Part shown: positions 1 through 10,560 of the stretch, piece after piece | How positions within the stretch are numbered: position 1 is the stretch's first letter | Layout of the letters: each line of letters opens with the position of its first letter | From: Durusdinium trenchii | Lineage: Eukaryota > Sar > Dinophyceae > Suessiales > Symbiodiniaceae | DNA length: 64,000 bases | Reading direction: 5' to 3' | Assembly (NCBI GenBank): GCA_963970005.1 | Contig: CAXAMN010022873.1 | Coordinates: forward strand, 62,001 to 126,000 | Made by a program: the position numbers and the translations under genes | Notes under the pieces: generated by a model | Database searches by the model: none | Seen by the model: only the letters and a program-made list of their open reading frames with translations | What the model was told of the DNA's origin: nothing

Positions 1-2
1 TC

Positions 3-2018
3 GGTGCCTCAGAGATTTATACGCCTTCTCAACCTTCGGCTCCTGCCACTCAAGATACACCACATAGTCAGATTGATAGCCCCGAAGAGTCCAAAGCTCA
101 AAAAGATGTCGGCAAACACCTATCTCCACAAAACCCGCAAGGTGCTGAAACCTCCTCGACCGTTACGATCAACAAGCGCCTCCAAGACACGCTCGATGCA
201 TTGGTCCGAAAAGTACCCATCCCTAAACTTCCCAGCACTGGCGATGCTAGCAACGAGCGTACAAAACCAAAAGACCTCGATGACGATCTTCGAAAGCAAC
301 AAAACGCATTTCGTGGCAAGAGTAATCTCCAAGCCGCGCTCCTGCGAAATAATGAAAACGGCGATCAACAGATTATCAGCCCTGCTGTTAACCCTGCTCT
401 CCCAAAGCAGCAAGAACTTCATTTTGCTGCTGCTACCGTTCCCGTGCCACAGACTAACCAAGACTCTAACGGAGACTGTCACATGCAGGGAGATTACAAA
501 GTTCTGAAATATTTTGAACAAGAAGTACCTTCGATTGAACAACCCCCATCTATAGAGGCCCAAGATCCTGCTGAGTTATCTGTTGTTACTCCGTCTCCAC
601 TTACAGTGATCGACGCTAGCTCAACACTGGAAGAATCGCAAGAGTTAAAACTCATAGTCGAGCTAGATAAACAGCTCGTTAATCATTCACCTGCAGTTCA
701 TCAGTCTTCAGCCTTACCTACAGCCAATACACCTGGTAGTCAAGAAATTGATGCTCGGCTTGACTCCAACCTCATCCAGGAAATCCACATGCCAGAGGTT
801 GAATCTGCTGCGGCCCTTGCAGATCAGGTTACTGTGCAGAGCATTCGAGAAGCAGAAGACAATGCTGTCGATATCATTGAAGAAAACTCCTTAGTTGGTG
901 GTACTGCTCCTACTCCGAGTGGTAATGCTACAAGAAGTAATATCAAGGCTCCTGGGGGGTCATCTGGCCAAGTAGGCCCGATCACTTCCCTCTCATTTGC
1001 AGAACGAAGGCAGCTTGCGCACATGCATGCCCTTAAGCAAATTGTCTCCTTGGATGTCTCACTTACCAACATGGCCTTTGATGAACAAGATTACAGGCAA
1101 GCCGCTACCATTTATGACAACCTCAATTCTACAGCCTGCTTCTACACAACTGCATTGAGGCTACTCTCTAAATCGGATTGGAGTATGCAAGTTGAGTTTG
1201 AAGACCACATTGTCCATCAAGCCATGAAAGCTGTCGCTCATGGATGGACTACTGCCATTAACTTGCGCAATCACAATTTTGGGCCTTTTCACTTAGCACT
1301 TGCGATGTGTACTCTCCCAGAACAAGTACATGGGGAAGTACAACGTACCTTCGACTCCGTTGCTATCAACCTCCCTGAGCCGTTCTTGCAGAAAACCTGC
1401 TCATCAGTCACCTTTCACTGTCGTGTTTGCGGAGCTAGTTCATCTCAATTTGCGTCGACCTTTTTTGTTCTGCAACCACTTCCACAGGGAGCACTTGGAC
1501 ACGACTATTTCAACTCTGCATTGCCATGGTCAGACAAATTGTTGCCTAGCGCTACCTCCAGCGACTTTACAGTTAAAATTTGTGCCACTAGCCGTTTGGT
1601 ATGGCTGCAATATCCAAGGGCTTCCCACCCACAAGCAAATACTTACGCGAGTTTCCTGGGAAAAGATCCCTTATTCTCTGGTGGGTGCTCCTGGCAATGT
1701 GTTGCGTTGATAATACATCAGGGTAATGATCCCTTGAATGGCGAACAACAACCTGCTGAGCACTTTTACATTTTAGAAAACGAAGGACCGAAATGCAAAT
1801 TCCTGTGTTACAACAATGCAGTTGGGCTACACTATATCGATGATGCTAAAATCAAAGATGGGGACCGTATTTGTGGCTTCTTCTTTCGTGCTCCAGATAT
1901 TGCCACCAAATGGTCTGGACAATGTACCCATGCTGTGAAGAAAACCAAAAATCCTCCTATTCGGAGACCTGGTCTAAGTAAGAGGTCCAAGACCAGTGGA
2001 ACAGTAAAAACCCTCTGA
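3..2018 (+). CDS. Large ORF, open at the left window edge, upstream of a DNMT
   Basis: This reading frame is open from base 3, so its true start lies outside the window; the first in-frame start-like codon (TTG at 201) is not evidence of a start. The first half is rich in Pro, Ser, Thr and Gln and looks disordered. From about 1000 to 1960 it becomes a folded domain with a Cys-x2-Cys pair (VTFHCRVCG, near 1410-1435) and a C-terminal stretch (HFYILENEG, then FLCYNNAVGLHYIDDAKI) whose spacing loosely recalls the end of a C19 ubiquitin hydrolase (USP) domain. I see no catalytic Cys box, so a USP relation is only a guess. The frame stops with TGA at 2016-2018, a few bases after a run of five A, and the adjacent frame is open straight through into the methyltransferase, so this is probably the N-terminal part of the same polyprotein, separated by a -1 frameshift or a single-base indel. 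Confidence 0.55.
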   Translation, partial: GASEIYTPSQPSAPATQDTPHSQIDSPEESKAQKDVGKHLSPQNPQGAETSSTVTINKRLQDTLDALVRKVPIPKLPSTGDASNERTKPKDLDDDLRKQQNAFRGKSNLQAALLRNNENGDQQIISPAVNPALPKQQELHFAAATVPVPQTNQDSNGDCHMQGDYKVLKYFEQEVPSIEQPPSIEAQDPAELSVVTPSPLTVIDASSTLEESQELKLIVELDKQLVNHSPAVHQSSALPTANTPGSQEIDARLDSNLIQEIHMPEVESAAALADQVTVQSIREAEDNAVDIIEENSLVGGTAPTPSGNATRSNIKAPGGSSGQVGPITSLSFAERRQLAHMHALKQIVSLDVSLTNMAFDEQDYRQAATIYDNLNSTACFYTTALRLLSKSDWSMQVEFEDHIVHQAMKAVAHGWTTAINLRNHNFGPFHLALAMCTLPEQVHGEVQRTFDSVAINLPEPFLQKTCSSVTFHCRVCGASSSQFASTFFVLQPLPQGALGHDYFNSALPWSDKLLPSATSSDFTVKICATSRLVWLQYPRASHPQANTYASFLGKDPLFSGGCSWQCVALIIHQGNDPLNGEQQPAEHFYILENEGPKCKFLCYNNAVGLHYIDDAKIKDGDRICGFFFRAPDIATKWSGQCTHAVKKTKNPPIRRPGLSKRSKTSGTVKTL

Positions 2019-3546
2019 ACCCCAGGAGGAAAGGCACTTCCAAGAAACAAGACTCTCTACCGGCCACTCACCAAACTACTCAGGCACCTGTCGTTAATAC
2101 AGTGCTGAACATTGCGTTTCTTGAAACGTATGGGCCCCCTCCTGATGATGCTACTACTGTTCCAGCAGAAACGATACAGATTATTGAAAATGAAATCTCG
2201 CAATTCAGTGAGGCGCCTCAAGCAGTCCTCACTGCTCCGAATGGTGGCGGTGACCCAAGTCACTGTCCCTCTTTGGTTGTTAGATCATCTCAGTGGCATC
2301 CTTCCACCACTAGTCGCCCAGGTCCTTATACTGTCGATCCACAAAATAATGGGAGTGTAGATTCGCAATCCAAATCTCTTCCCAAGAACGCTTCCTCTAG
2401 TGTCACACAAAAAGGTCCGTATGCCATCCTAAGTATGTTTGACGGATGTGGATCCTCGGTTGATATCATTGAAGCCAAATTCGGATATAGGCCAAAAGTA
2501 TGTATTCTATGTGAAAAAGATGAAACATTGAGGTACTTAGTTGGCGAAAAGCATGGAATCACTGTCGATCAACGATGGCAGCACAGTCTTAAAGGGGGTG
2601 GAGCCTTTTACTATGCCAAAGATGTAGACACCTTGTTTGTTGACAATGCTCGGCTCCTTCGAGAATTCGTTGCGCTAGAAGCGGATTGCCACTTCTCTAT
2701 TATTGGCGGCAGCCCGTGCACTGATCTCACATTTGCAGGAGAGGATCAAGGTCACCTTGGGATATGCGGGCCAGCCAGCGTCCTATTCTTCACCATGCAC
2801 CTAGCCATACACCTGCTTGCCACTGTTATTCCAGGAGACCGCATTCGTTTTTGGTTGAAAACGCTGGCTCCATGCGCAATAAGCATTTTTGTTTCATTCG
2901 TGCGTGTCTAGGACTTCGACACGTGCCAAAGGCAAATCTCACATGGTGTACCTCTCTTATTTCTCCTGCTAAAAGGCTCCGCGTCTTTTTTCAAAACAAC
3001 ACCTCGCATGAGGGTCCTGATATGCAAGTCATCCCGATAGCTGATTTAGAGTGGACCCAAGATTGGAGCCACCTTCTTCGATTTGAACGGGGTACGCTAA
3101 GGGAAGTCCCCTTACAACCTTTCATGAGACCAATAGCAGTCCTCAGTGACCTCGCATTGCGATACAGTTGGTCTAGTTATCATCCGTCGGCGTTATTATG
3201 GCGCATCTCCCACTGGCACACTAAAGAAAGCTTTGCAATGATAGCAAATCTCTCCTCGGACAATGGAATACCAAATTTCCAGTGGAACTCAATCATTCCA
3301 CCGATCTATCGTACGGCATGGAGGTATCTTCTCAAGTGTTTTGCCACAGGAGCGCCTAATTCTGAGAAAGATGCTGCCCTACGCGATGTCCTCCCGCTTT
3401 TTCACAACAGCAGTATTCATTTGCCCTTTCGGCTTTTGACGGATCAAGAAGTCTTGCAGGTCTCAGGGTTGAGTCGGAATTTTGAAAGCATTGTGCATCT
3501 CAAACATCTGCTTACGCCGCATACCATGCTGCAAAGCTTATTTTGA
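2019..3546 (+). pseudogene. DNMT3-like DNA cytosine-5 methyltransferase, retroelement type, frameshifted
   Basis: The protein would add a methyl group to C5 of cytosine using S-adenosylmethionine. Motif I is visible as SMFDGCGS (near 2434-2457), motif IV as GGSPCTDLTFAG (near 2704-2740, with the catalytic Pro-Cys), motif VI as FLVENAGSM (near 2851-2877), then a CLGL...SPAKRLRVFF block matching the DNMT3 region after motif VI, and a late LLTDQEVLQVSGLSRN block. The C-terminus past 3510 is uncertain: a third frame stays open to 3572. The frame changes near 2849-2853, a run of five T: motifs I-IV are in one frame and motif VI onward in the next. This is one frameshift if not a sequencing error. 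Dinoflagellates are known to carry DNMTs inside retrotransposon coding regions, which fits the copia pol converging from the right, but the strands are opposite, so the two may be different elements. Confidence 0.85.
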
Positions 3547-3767
3547 TCCACAAGCGCCTATGCGGTATGTAAACATATCATCATGTACATATGCATCCAA
3601 TGCTCTATACAGTGACATGTACAAATCGGGTCAAATTCTTTCACCCCGCCTCCACATAGCATGGTCTTCAAATGCTAATGTGGAAGAAACAATTGGTCAA
3701 TCAGAGTTTCATCAAAACTCACACGGCAACGGGCCATTGACCATTCACAAATTTCAAGTCTAAATTG

Positions 3768-4302
3768 CTAGTAATGTCGCTCGATCCAACCATCAGGATC
3801 ACTTGCCTGACTCAAAGTCGAGACATCATCCCTGCGCTCACTTTCGGTCTCATTGTCTTCAGCCTCTTCCATGGCGTCATCACGCCTTTCTAGCTCAGAA
3901 GACGATGGGGAGATGTCACTGATATTCAGCATCATATCGAGAGCGCGGCGCCTCACTCCAGCATTGCGCTCGTTCTCCACGCAGGTCTGCAAAAGAGAAC
4001 ACAGGACGGAGTGTTGGCCCCAAAGCCTGTTGCGCACTGTCTCGTTTCCTCGAATATCAGCTCTGTTCAACCTTCTGCAAATACGATTGGTCATAAATTC
4101 GATCAAAGCTTCCGGGCTCCACTCTGCAAATGGTGCAGGAGCTTGATCTTCAGGAAGATCCATTGCAGAGATTGGTTCATCATCACTCACTCTCTGCAGA
4201 CTGGGAGGTCTGCAGCTCAGGATCATGTTCGCTCGCACGGAACATAGGAAAATATTTCTTCCAAGCCAAGACACATACGAAGCAAAGCAAAACAGCTAGC
4301 AC
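3768..4302 (-). pseudogene. C-terminal extension of the copia polyprotein with a hydrophobic segment
   Basis: After the RNase H frame stops with TAG at about 4303, the same frame resumes with VLAVLLCFVCVLAW, a convincing single transmembrane-like helix, followed by basic residues. One frame change near 4190 leads into a soluble, acidic tail of about 140 residues (from SDDEPISAMDLPED to the stop at 3768) containing a helical, Arg-rich block (ICRRLNRADIRGNETVRNRL) and a run of Glu/Asp/Arg. Typical copia pol ends soon after RNase H, so this membrane-plus-tail extension is unusual. It could be an env-like or host-derived addition, or a separate ORF; no family is recognised. Confidence 0.5.
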
Positions 4303-5085
4303 CTAGGCACAAATGCCAGGCCAGAACAAGGAGCTCCCATCTCCAGAAATCTCGAGGCCAGTGCAGGCTGCAGCATCATCCAAGGCACTGCATGTGTCTC
4401 CCGCGCCAACTGGTTGACCCAAGGCGCTCATCACAAGCGCTATATGCAAAATGCGTTTTGCACTAACGGAATTGAAACCACATTTTCGAATCTGCTTGAT
4501 TTCATGTGAAACTACCTCACATTCAAGTGTATTGTCATACACATCTTGTCCTATCAAATCGTTGCTTTCTTGGTCAAAACTGCCACAAAGGTGCATGAGA
4601 AGTTTCATACGGTCACAATGCAATCGTTTTGTACCAATATCTGAAACATTCCATTTCGTGGGAATCGAATTCACCTGAACAATGCCTTCTTTCACATAAC
4701 CCTGGACCCAAAGGGCACGAGTTGAGAGGTGGCGCACTTTGCCCACTCCTTGGCGTTTCAAGATCTGCTTGGCAGCAGAATTGTCGATGTAAAGCTTCAA
4801 AACAAGTGTCTCGAGGCTCAGGGCAAAACAGAGGCACACTTTCAGGAGCAATGCATCACAGCATGCGGAAACAGCACTGTATAATTCGGCCTCAGCCGAT
4901 GAAAGAGCAATCACCCTTTGACTTCGACTCGATGAGTGCAGCAAGCACCCGTGGAAGAAAAGACAACACGCACTCACAGACTTCCGTGTTGCTTTGTGAC
5001 TTGCCCAATCACTATCAGTGAAAATATCCAACACGTTCTCACTCCCAACATAATGATACACACCATACTCTTGCTTGAATCTCAA
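4303..5085 (-). pseudogene. Copia RNase H domain
   Basis: The RNase H domain degrades the RNA strand of the RNA-DNA hybrid during reverse transcription. The catalytic signature is intact: TDSDWA, SSAEAELYS, DNSAA and the copia-typical RHLSTR and DIGTK motifs, all in the first 170 residues. A further ~90 residues follow, ending in FWPGICA just before a TAG. The domain is out of frame with the upstream reverse transcriptase; the two are joined if one T is removed from the run around 5125 and the TGA at 5159 is read through, so this is a broken part of one polyprotein and not a separate gene. Confidence 0.92.
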
Positions 5086-5158
5086 ACAAATTGCTTGATC
5101 TGTACACCCAAAGAAGATACTGAACGAGGTGTCTCAAGAACAACATACTGTTTCGTGT

Positions 5159-7387
5159 TCAATGCGCCATGTACTGTGCAAGTGCTCGAATCACATGCTG
5201 ACATTCTACGAAATCTATAAAGATATATAGAAGTACACCTACGGCGGACCTATATGTTTTGGCATCTTTGGCACTCAAAGGCTCAGATTCATCTATCTCT
5301 TCAAGATTGGGATGACCTGGGACTTTCTTCGGCTTGAGGTGGTGACCAATCTTCAGGATCTCAAACAAATGTTCCAGATGTTTGGGGTGTCCTTGAATTA
5401 CCATCTCAAATTCTGATTTCAGCACATGCGTTCTCTTCAAGAAGCATATTTCATCGTCTGGCTCTTTCATGATCTCAACTGCTACTTTGTAGCGCGCCTC
5501 AAAGGTAGGAAGGAGTCTCTTCTTCAAGAAGTCCTCATGGACGAGACAAAGGATGTCGTCCACGTGCAACAACATCACGCATCGACCACAACTGCTTTTC
5601 AACAAGCGCGGATAGGCAGGGCAAGGCTCTATACCTAGATCTCTATGGAGCAACTCAGTAATCGACTCATACCACAACTGGCTTCCATCTCTTTGCCCTG
5701 GGAGCACCTTACCAAGCGCATACTCACAAGATTGGCCAGAAGGCGTTTGCTGTGGCGCAGTGAGGAAAGCATCAGCAACATCAAGTGCAACAAGGACATA
5801 CCCCTGTGAACGCCACTTCAAGTACAGCGTAGGCAAAACACGCGTGGTCAGGGAACTCGAAGCAGGAGAGAAAAGATCCTCACGCTCTGGTGTCAACCAA
5901 GCATACTCTCTAGCAACATACCGGGACCTTCGCAACCAAACGCGCTTGCCAGACAACCTCTTGTCACGCCACGTTCGAACAAATCTGGTGGTCAAGCGTT
6001 TGGGCGTCACATCACCTAAAGTCTCTGTTTTCAACAGCACACCTAAACTCTTCAATCTACTTAGTTCAACCTTGTCTGCAAGGATGTCCAAAGCAAGGAG
6101 AGCTTCATCTGACAATTCTGGTTCAAAAGGCGTGTATGGCACACTAAGCTCAACTAAGGCTGAAGCCACTTCTTCAGCAGACATGCACTCTGGGTCAACA
6201 CCGTTCGAGGGCTCCAAAACGGGGGCGGTTTGAAGCTCGTGAAACTCATCTTCATAAGTTTCAAGCATTTCCAACTCATCACTCTCAAAATACCATTCAA
6301 TCGTTTCGTCTTTATGCTCGAGTTCATGAACGGCCAACAATCTAGGCAACTTGCTAGGATGATCAACATCATCTTCAGCTAGACTACGTCTGTGTGTATG
6401 CGATGCAGCAAAGGAAGAAGAAGCTTGGCTCGAAACAGGTGGAACAGCGATACCGGCACTAGGCCCCGCCTCAACCGACATCGAAACATCCCCACTATCC
6501 GGTCCAACCGGTGAGGTCACAGGAGCTGAGCTGCCAACAAGAACAGGCCCAGACACATTGGCGTGAGGTCCAACCTCACTAGATTCCAACACTTGCTCAT
6601 CAGGTGTTGGAGGAATACCAAGAACAAGTTCAGTTTCTTCATCAACTACACTTCTTCTAGGAACAGGAGCAGGTTCATCAGGAGTTGAAGGTACATCGCG
6701 TACAGCTTCAGCATCAGCATCAAAGCTGGGCAAAACAGGCAATGCAGTGGGTGCAGCAATGCGCTTGGCAAGAATGAGTTGGGAACCAAGTGAAGCATAT
6801 CCAAAATCCCAAGGAACACATTCGACTTGGCTGATCATGTCTGCATCGAATGGCTTTACTCGGCGTCTAACACTGCGTGTCACAAACAACTTTGAACCAG
6901 GAGTGCTAAGAATATGACAATCATTGCTTTGAGTTTTCCCAAGCCACACACCTTTCGTCCATCGAGGGGCACCTTTCAAACTAGTTTTCAAGTATCCAAA
7001 AACAGTTTCTCCAAACATGCAAAGACGGCCTGTGTACATACGATCACAGCATCGTTCATAGGCAGTCTGCCCTTGGCGCACAGCAAAACGATTGTGAAGC
7101 CAACTTGCATGAAGGAGAGCCCACATGCAAATAGGATGTTGGCATCCAATGACATCAGGAAGTTCCAATGACTGCTCAATTTGATTCACCAAGAGGCCGG
7201 CATGTTGTCTCAAAATGTTCACTGTGGATTCAGCACCACCATTGGATTGGTGGCTGCCTGGAACCACAGTCTCAACAATCACAGAAATGCCTAATGCTCT
7301 GCACGTCTTACGCACAGCCTCCAGCAAGCTCAAACAGGAAGGTTCATTGTCACACCTAAGGCCAATTGTAGTGTGGCCCAGCCACAC
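5159..7387 (-). pseudogene. Copia integrase core (second half) plus reverse transcriptase
   Basis: The 742-codon frame starts inside the integrase catalytic core: CDNEPS carries the second catalytic Asp and SNGGAES the Glu. A linker of about 200 residues rich in Pro, Ser, Val and Glu follows. The copia reverse transcriptase (RVT_2 type) occupies roughly residues 440-740, with motif A in LDVADAFLTA and the catalytic LHVDDIL motif C, then the YRSAVGVLLYI region that in copia elements precedes RNase H. The frame ends at a TGA (5159-5161) inside the ALAQYMA conserved block, so the stop is a lesion. The first residues continue a frame that is open to a TGA at 7394. Confidence 0.92.
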
Positions 7388-7452
7388 AATGAATCAAACA
7401 GGCTCTGTGCGCAAATACTGTAATCTTCGACCACCTTTGGCATCAGTGGGAA

Positions 7453-7710
7453 TCACGTGCATGGCCCGGTGTGCTTGTCATGGACAAATAGGCCACATAT
7501 CTTCTCTTCATCTTCTTTTCTACTGGCATACCCAAAGTCAAAAGAAACAATCGAATGACCTGTCGCAGCCTCTGCCTTATCTTCACGTGGATGAATGTCC
7601 TGCCTAGCACGGCTCTGAACACACAAATCGCACGAGTTCATTCGCTTGGGGACGAATCGCTCGCCACTTTAGTAGCAGGCAAAAGCGCAAGGCACTGTTC
7701 CCAGCTGCCC
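7453..7710 (-). pseudogene. Copia integrase N-terminus (zinc finger and first catalytic Asp)
   Basis: The frame reads through FVPKRMNSCDLC, giving the CxxC of the integrase HHCC zinc finger, and then SFDFGYA with the first catalytic Asp of the DDE triad, followed by CGLFVHDKHTG. A TAA at 7669-7671 interrupts it upstream, and a frame change near 7480 separates it from the rest of the integrase. Recognisable copia similarity fades above about 7710, which is the practical right limit of the element. Confidence 0.85.
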
Positions 7711-7786
7711 CGGGGAAATAGCTTGTAAATTTACACCCACCTGCTCCAAGTCTCAATGACCCATGCTGGGGGCAGGTCAGGCATGC

Positions 7787-9190
7787 CTAGTATGGCGATC
7801 GGCAGCGTTTCCCAACCCTGCAACTCCAGTTCTCGTGAGGCTGCGCTCCAACCTTGGCCTTGCCAAAGGCATGAAACATGGCAGGGCGCATACGGTTGCG
7901 TGGCAGTGCACTGGCTTGGAAAAGGTGTTCCCCTGGCAATGACGTGACTGCGCAAGGCCCCGTTAGCATGGGGAGCACCGACAGTGTTCCCTGCTCGAAG
8001 GTGGCACGAGCCCAGCTGGTGAGCCAAGGAGTTCGCTCTCTCCCTTCGGGGGTGAGAGCCTTTGGATGGGATTGCCGCGGCCACTTGATTGTACCGCCAG
8101 GACCAAGTTCATCCGGGCTGGTGACTGGGCTGGGCCAAAAATGCTTGCACATGTATAATCCATACAAGGACCAGACCATGCACAGGTCAAGGGCAGTTTG
8201 CATCGCTATCCCGACAAATGGGGTGAACATAGTGCCACTTATGGCTGTGTCACTCGGATTGACAGGTGGTCTGGCTCTAGAAACCAAGGCAAGGCGGCAT
8301 TCCTGGAGGCTCTTCGCCAGGGCCGCAGCAGTCGTTTCGTCGTGCAGTGGGCTGTGCTTGCTGCGGTTGCCTATCGAAATAACCAAACCTGCATTATATT
8401 CCAGATGGGCCTCTGTGAAGAGCAGCATGCCAATACCCGCACAGGAGCTGGACTCAGATCGCACACACCCAATTAGGTCAACCCACTGGTGCTGTTGACG
8501 CGCCAGCTGGAGTGGGTCTTGCACTTCAAGAAGCGTGACTGGTGCAGTCATTGTCAATGAGTGCGAAGTGTTGAGCGGGGCACAGGAAGCGTGCTGCCTC
8601 GAGGACAAAAACCCCTGCCCAGTAGTATGGAATCTTGTGAAGGCCAGTAGTAGCATCTGCACAAACCCAAAGTATGTCAGTTGTCTCTTCTTACGGGAGG
8701 CCCACCATGCTGCAAAAGCCGGCCAATGAGGGACATCTGCCGGCATTCGGTTGTCCACTATTGGATAGATCATTTGATTGCTCATGATAAGATCTCGATG
8801 CAACATGAGTGTCTGAATAATGGCAGTCATATCAGGCAGGTCTCCCTATATGGCATATCCGTTGTCCTTTTTGGATGGCTGCGCACGGACATCTGAAAAC
8901 ACGAGGGTGGGTCGAGCGGAATCAAGGCCAAGAGGACTGCAAAGGGCATCATGCATTGCCATTGCTGCGTGAGCCTCAGCCTCGGACTGTGTCACACTGG
9001 CCTCCGCACCCCTGGCAAAGTCGGCCTGACCATCTGCTACAAGCCAATCCCGGAGCTGTGGATGCCGACCCAAAGAAGAGGGTGCTGAAGACAACCCTCT
9101 GCTCGTGGTGGGAGTGCACACCAAGGACATTGCTTGTAACCGATGCCCCCAAATGCCGGATACTTCCTGGGCTGAAAGAGCTTGCTCTAG
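7787..9190 (-). pseudogene. Long ORF of unknown function, interrupted by one TAG
   Basis: On the minus strand one frame is open from about 9463 down to 7787 apart from a single TAG at 8846-8848. The part above about 9190 overlaps an opposite-strand LRR fragment and is probably open by chance, so I limit the call to 9190. The product would be around 460 residues. It contains a hydrophobic Trp/Phe/Leu-rich segment (FVQMLLLAF, near 8690) and two stretches whose spacing recalls RNase H helices (QSEAEAHAAMAMHDAL and HDETTAAALAKSLQECRLAL), but no catalytic Asp pattern that I trust. It may be a remnant of a LINE or other retroelement. The plus-strand ORF over 7878-8498 is shorter and less protein-like. 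Confidence 0.35.
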
Positions 9191-9279
9191 GTGCTCTTGA
9201 CCCCAAGCAGAGGCATTCCGCATGGTGCTCCTGCAGCTACAAATTGTAGTTCGTCCCTGCATGGAGACGGACATTCCAT

Positions 9280-9905
9280 CTGGCAGTCCAGGAAGACGGA
9301 AAGGAAAGCTGCCCCAAAGCTGTACGTGTCCCGGCCAACCCACGTGGGGAAATTGCTGACAGAGCCTTTTGCGCTGCACCCTCGCTCCGGCACGTAGAAG
9401 TGGCAATGGGCATTCAACATGCAGGAATCGCGGCCTGGCAGAGTTGTCAACAACTGCAAATTGTCAAGCTTCCACCCTCGGTCATAAGTCTTGCAGAAGG
9501 GACTTTCTAGGGGTGCCATGTGCTGCGAGAGGTGGCCGCCCCAGGGTGTGTCCAATACAGCCGAAGGGTGTTCGCGGAGTGCTGCTCCCTAGGTCGAGAG
9601 AGGGTCAGTCACGAAACTGAGGATAGTGACGTCCTGGCACCAGGGGCACGGCAAGACAAATGTGCGTTCGAGAGTTGCCTCACGCTTGCAACCATTACCT
9701 TTGACATGGACCATACTAACAAACCTCGAGCGCTGCCTGAGGGTGCATTTTGTGGCGTGGGCATTGAGCAGCTCTGCTTGCCGAGTGACTTCCACAATAT
9801 CGGGCCGCGGGCCTGTGAAAATTGCAAAAGACTTGTGGAGGTCAACCTCATGAGCACAGAAATCACAGCCCTGCTCTCTGCCACATTTGCCCACTGTGTA
9901 GCTGA
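9280..9905 (+). pseudogene. BspA-type LRR family, copy A (C-terminus lost)
   Basis: Plus-strand translation gives the family pattern VRVP...ADRAFCAAPSLRHVEV...AWQSCQQLQIVKLP, then VLREVAAPGC, RRVFAECCSL, YAFESCLTL (partly altered), PEGAFCGVGIEQLCLP, PRACENCKRLVEVNL and ATFAHCVA. These are LRR_5 units of the form AF-x2-C-x2-L-x2-I-x-LP. A TAG at 9508-9510 breaks the frame. The N-terminal domain can be traced only faintly to the left. The copy ends abruptly near 9905, where the sequence changes to the antisense of the first repeat of copy B, so this is a fusion point of two inverted copies. LRR_5 proteins usually mediate protein or surface contacts; nothing shows what this one bound. Confidence 0.75.
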
Positions 9906-10404
9906 CTCGACGCTAACGTGTCTGCACGTGGCACCCCTGCAAAGGCCCATTCTGGGACAGTTTCTTCTGAGTTCATAGGAACATGAACAGCTAAGGGGAC
10001 TTGATCAACAGGATAACCACCGAGCTGTTCTTGTTCTGGCAAGGTAACACTACAGTCCCTGAAGACAAGGTGTATTCTCTACCTTGCTGCAACTTATCCC
10101 AGATTGGGTCCTCTAGGTAGGTTTGCGTGGTGGTGTGTAAAAAGTCAATGACGCACCCAAAAACTTGGAGGTCGGTGACCGAGGCCAGATAATCCATAAC
10201 CTGGTCTTCTAAATCTGTAAATCGGTCGAACTTGGCGACACTGAGAGAGACCTTGAAGGTGACACCCGAAAGCGCAGTCAACAGCAGGGGGCATTCCATG
10301 ACGGGCTCCTTTTCGATGGGAGTGCTACTCATGGATGAATTGTCAAGCTCTTTTTGCGGCAGGCTATTTGCTATCATTGCGAGCCACCGGTGTCCAGGCT
10401 GCAC
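9905..10404 (-). pseudogene. BspA-type LRR family, copy B (N-terminal domain only)
   Basis: This minus-strand piece carries the family's N-terminal domain: LLLTALSGVTFKVSLSVAKFDRFTDLEDQV, then VFGCVIDF, LEDPIWDKLQQG and a short beta-like strand, about 80 residues. After a frame change around 9990, the start of the first LRR unit follows (VPMNSEE...AFAGVP) and the copy breaks at about 9905 against inverted copy A. The ATG-proximal part (NSSMSSTPIEKEPVME) matches that of copy C. The pattern beta - beta - helix - beta resembles a ubiquitin-like beta-grasp, but this is inference from spacing only. Confidence 0.7.
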
Positions 10405-10560
10405 ATGGGCTGTTCCTACGGCCGGGGATGTTTCCTTAAGACAGATGCTAAGGCACCTACCTTGAGCCTCTCATGGCCTGGCATAATGCTAAGAGTACAC
10501 ATGGTTTAGCTCCTCGTCAAAAGCATCTGAATCTGGTCCTTCCGCGGGAAGCAGTTCCAG

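Larger units (their letters stand above)
3768..7710 (-). mobile_element. Degenerate Ty1/copia-type LTR retrotransposon, pol region
   Basis: Read right to left, this region gives integrase zinc finger and core, a long Pro/Ser-rich linker, copia-type reverse transcriptase, RNase H and a C-terminal extension, in the order diagnostic of copia elements. Decay is clear: in-frame stops at 7669-7671, 7394-7396, 5159-5161 and around 4303, and frame changes near 7480, 5120 and 4190. I could not find a protease or gag upstream of 7710, nor a pair of long terminal repeats, so the right side is truncated or replaced by the unrelated sequence starting near 7730. The parts are given as separate features. 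Confidence 0.9.
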
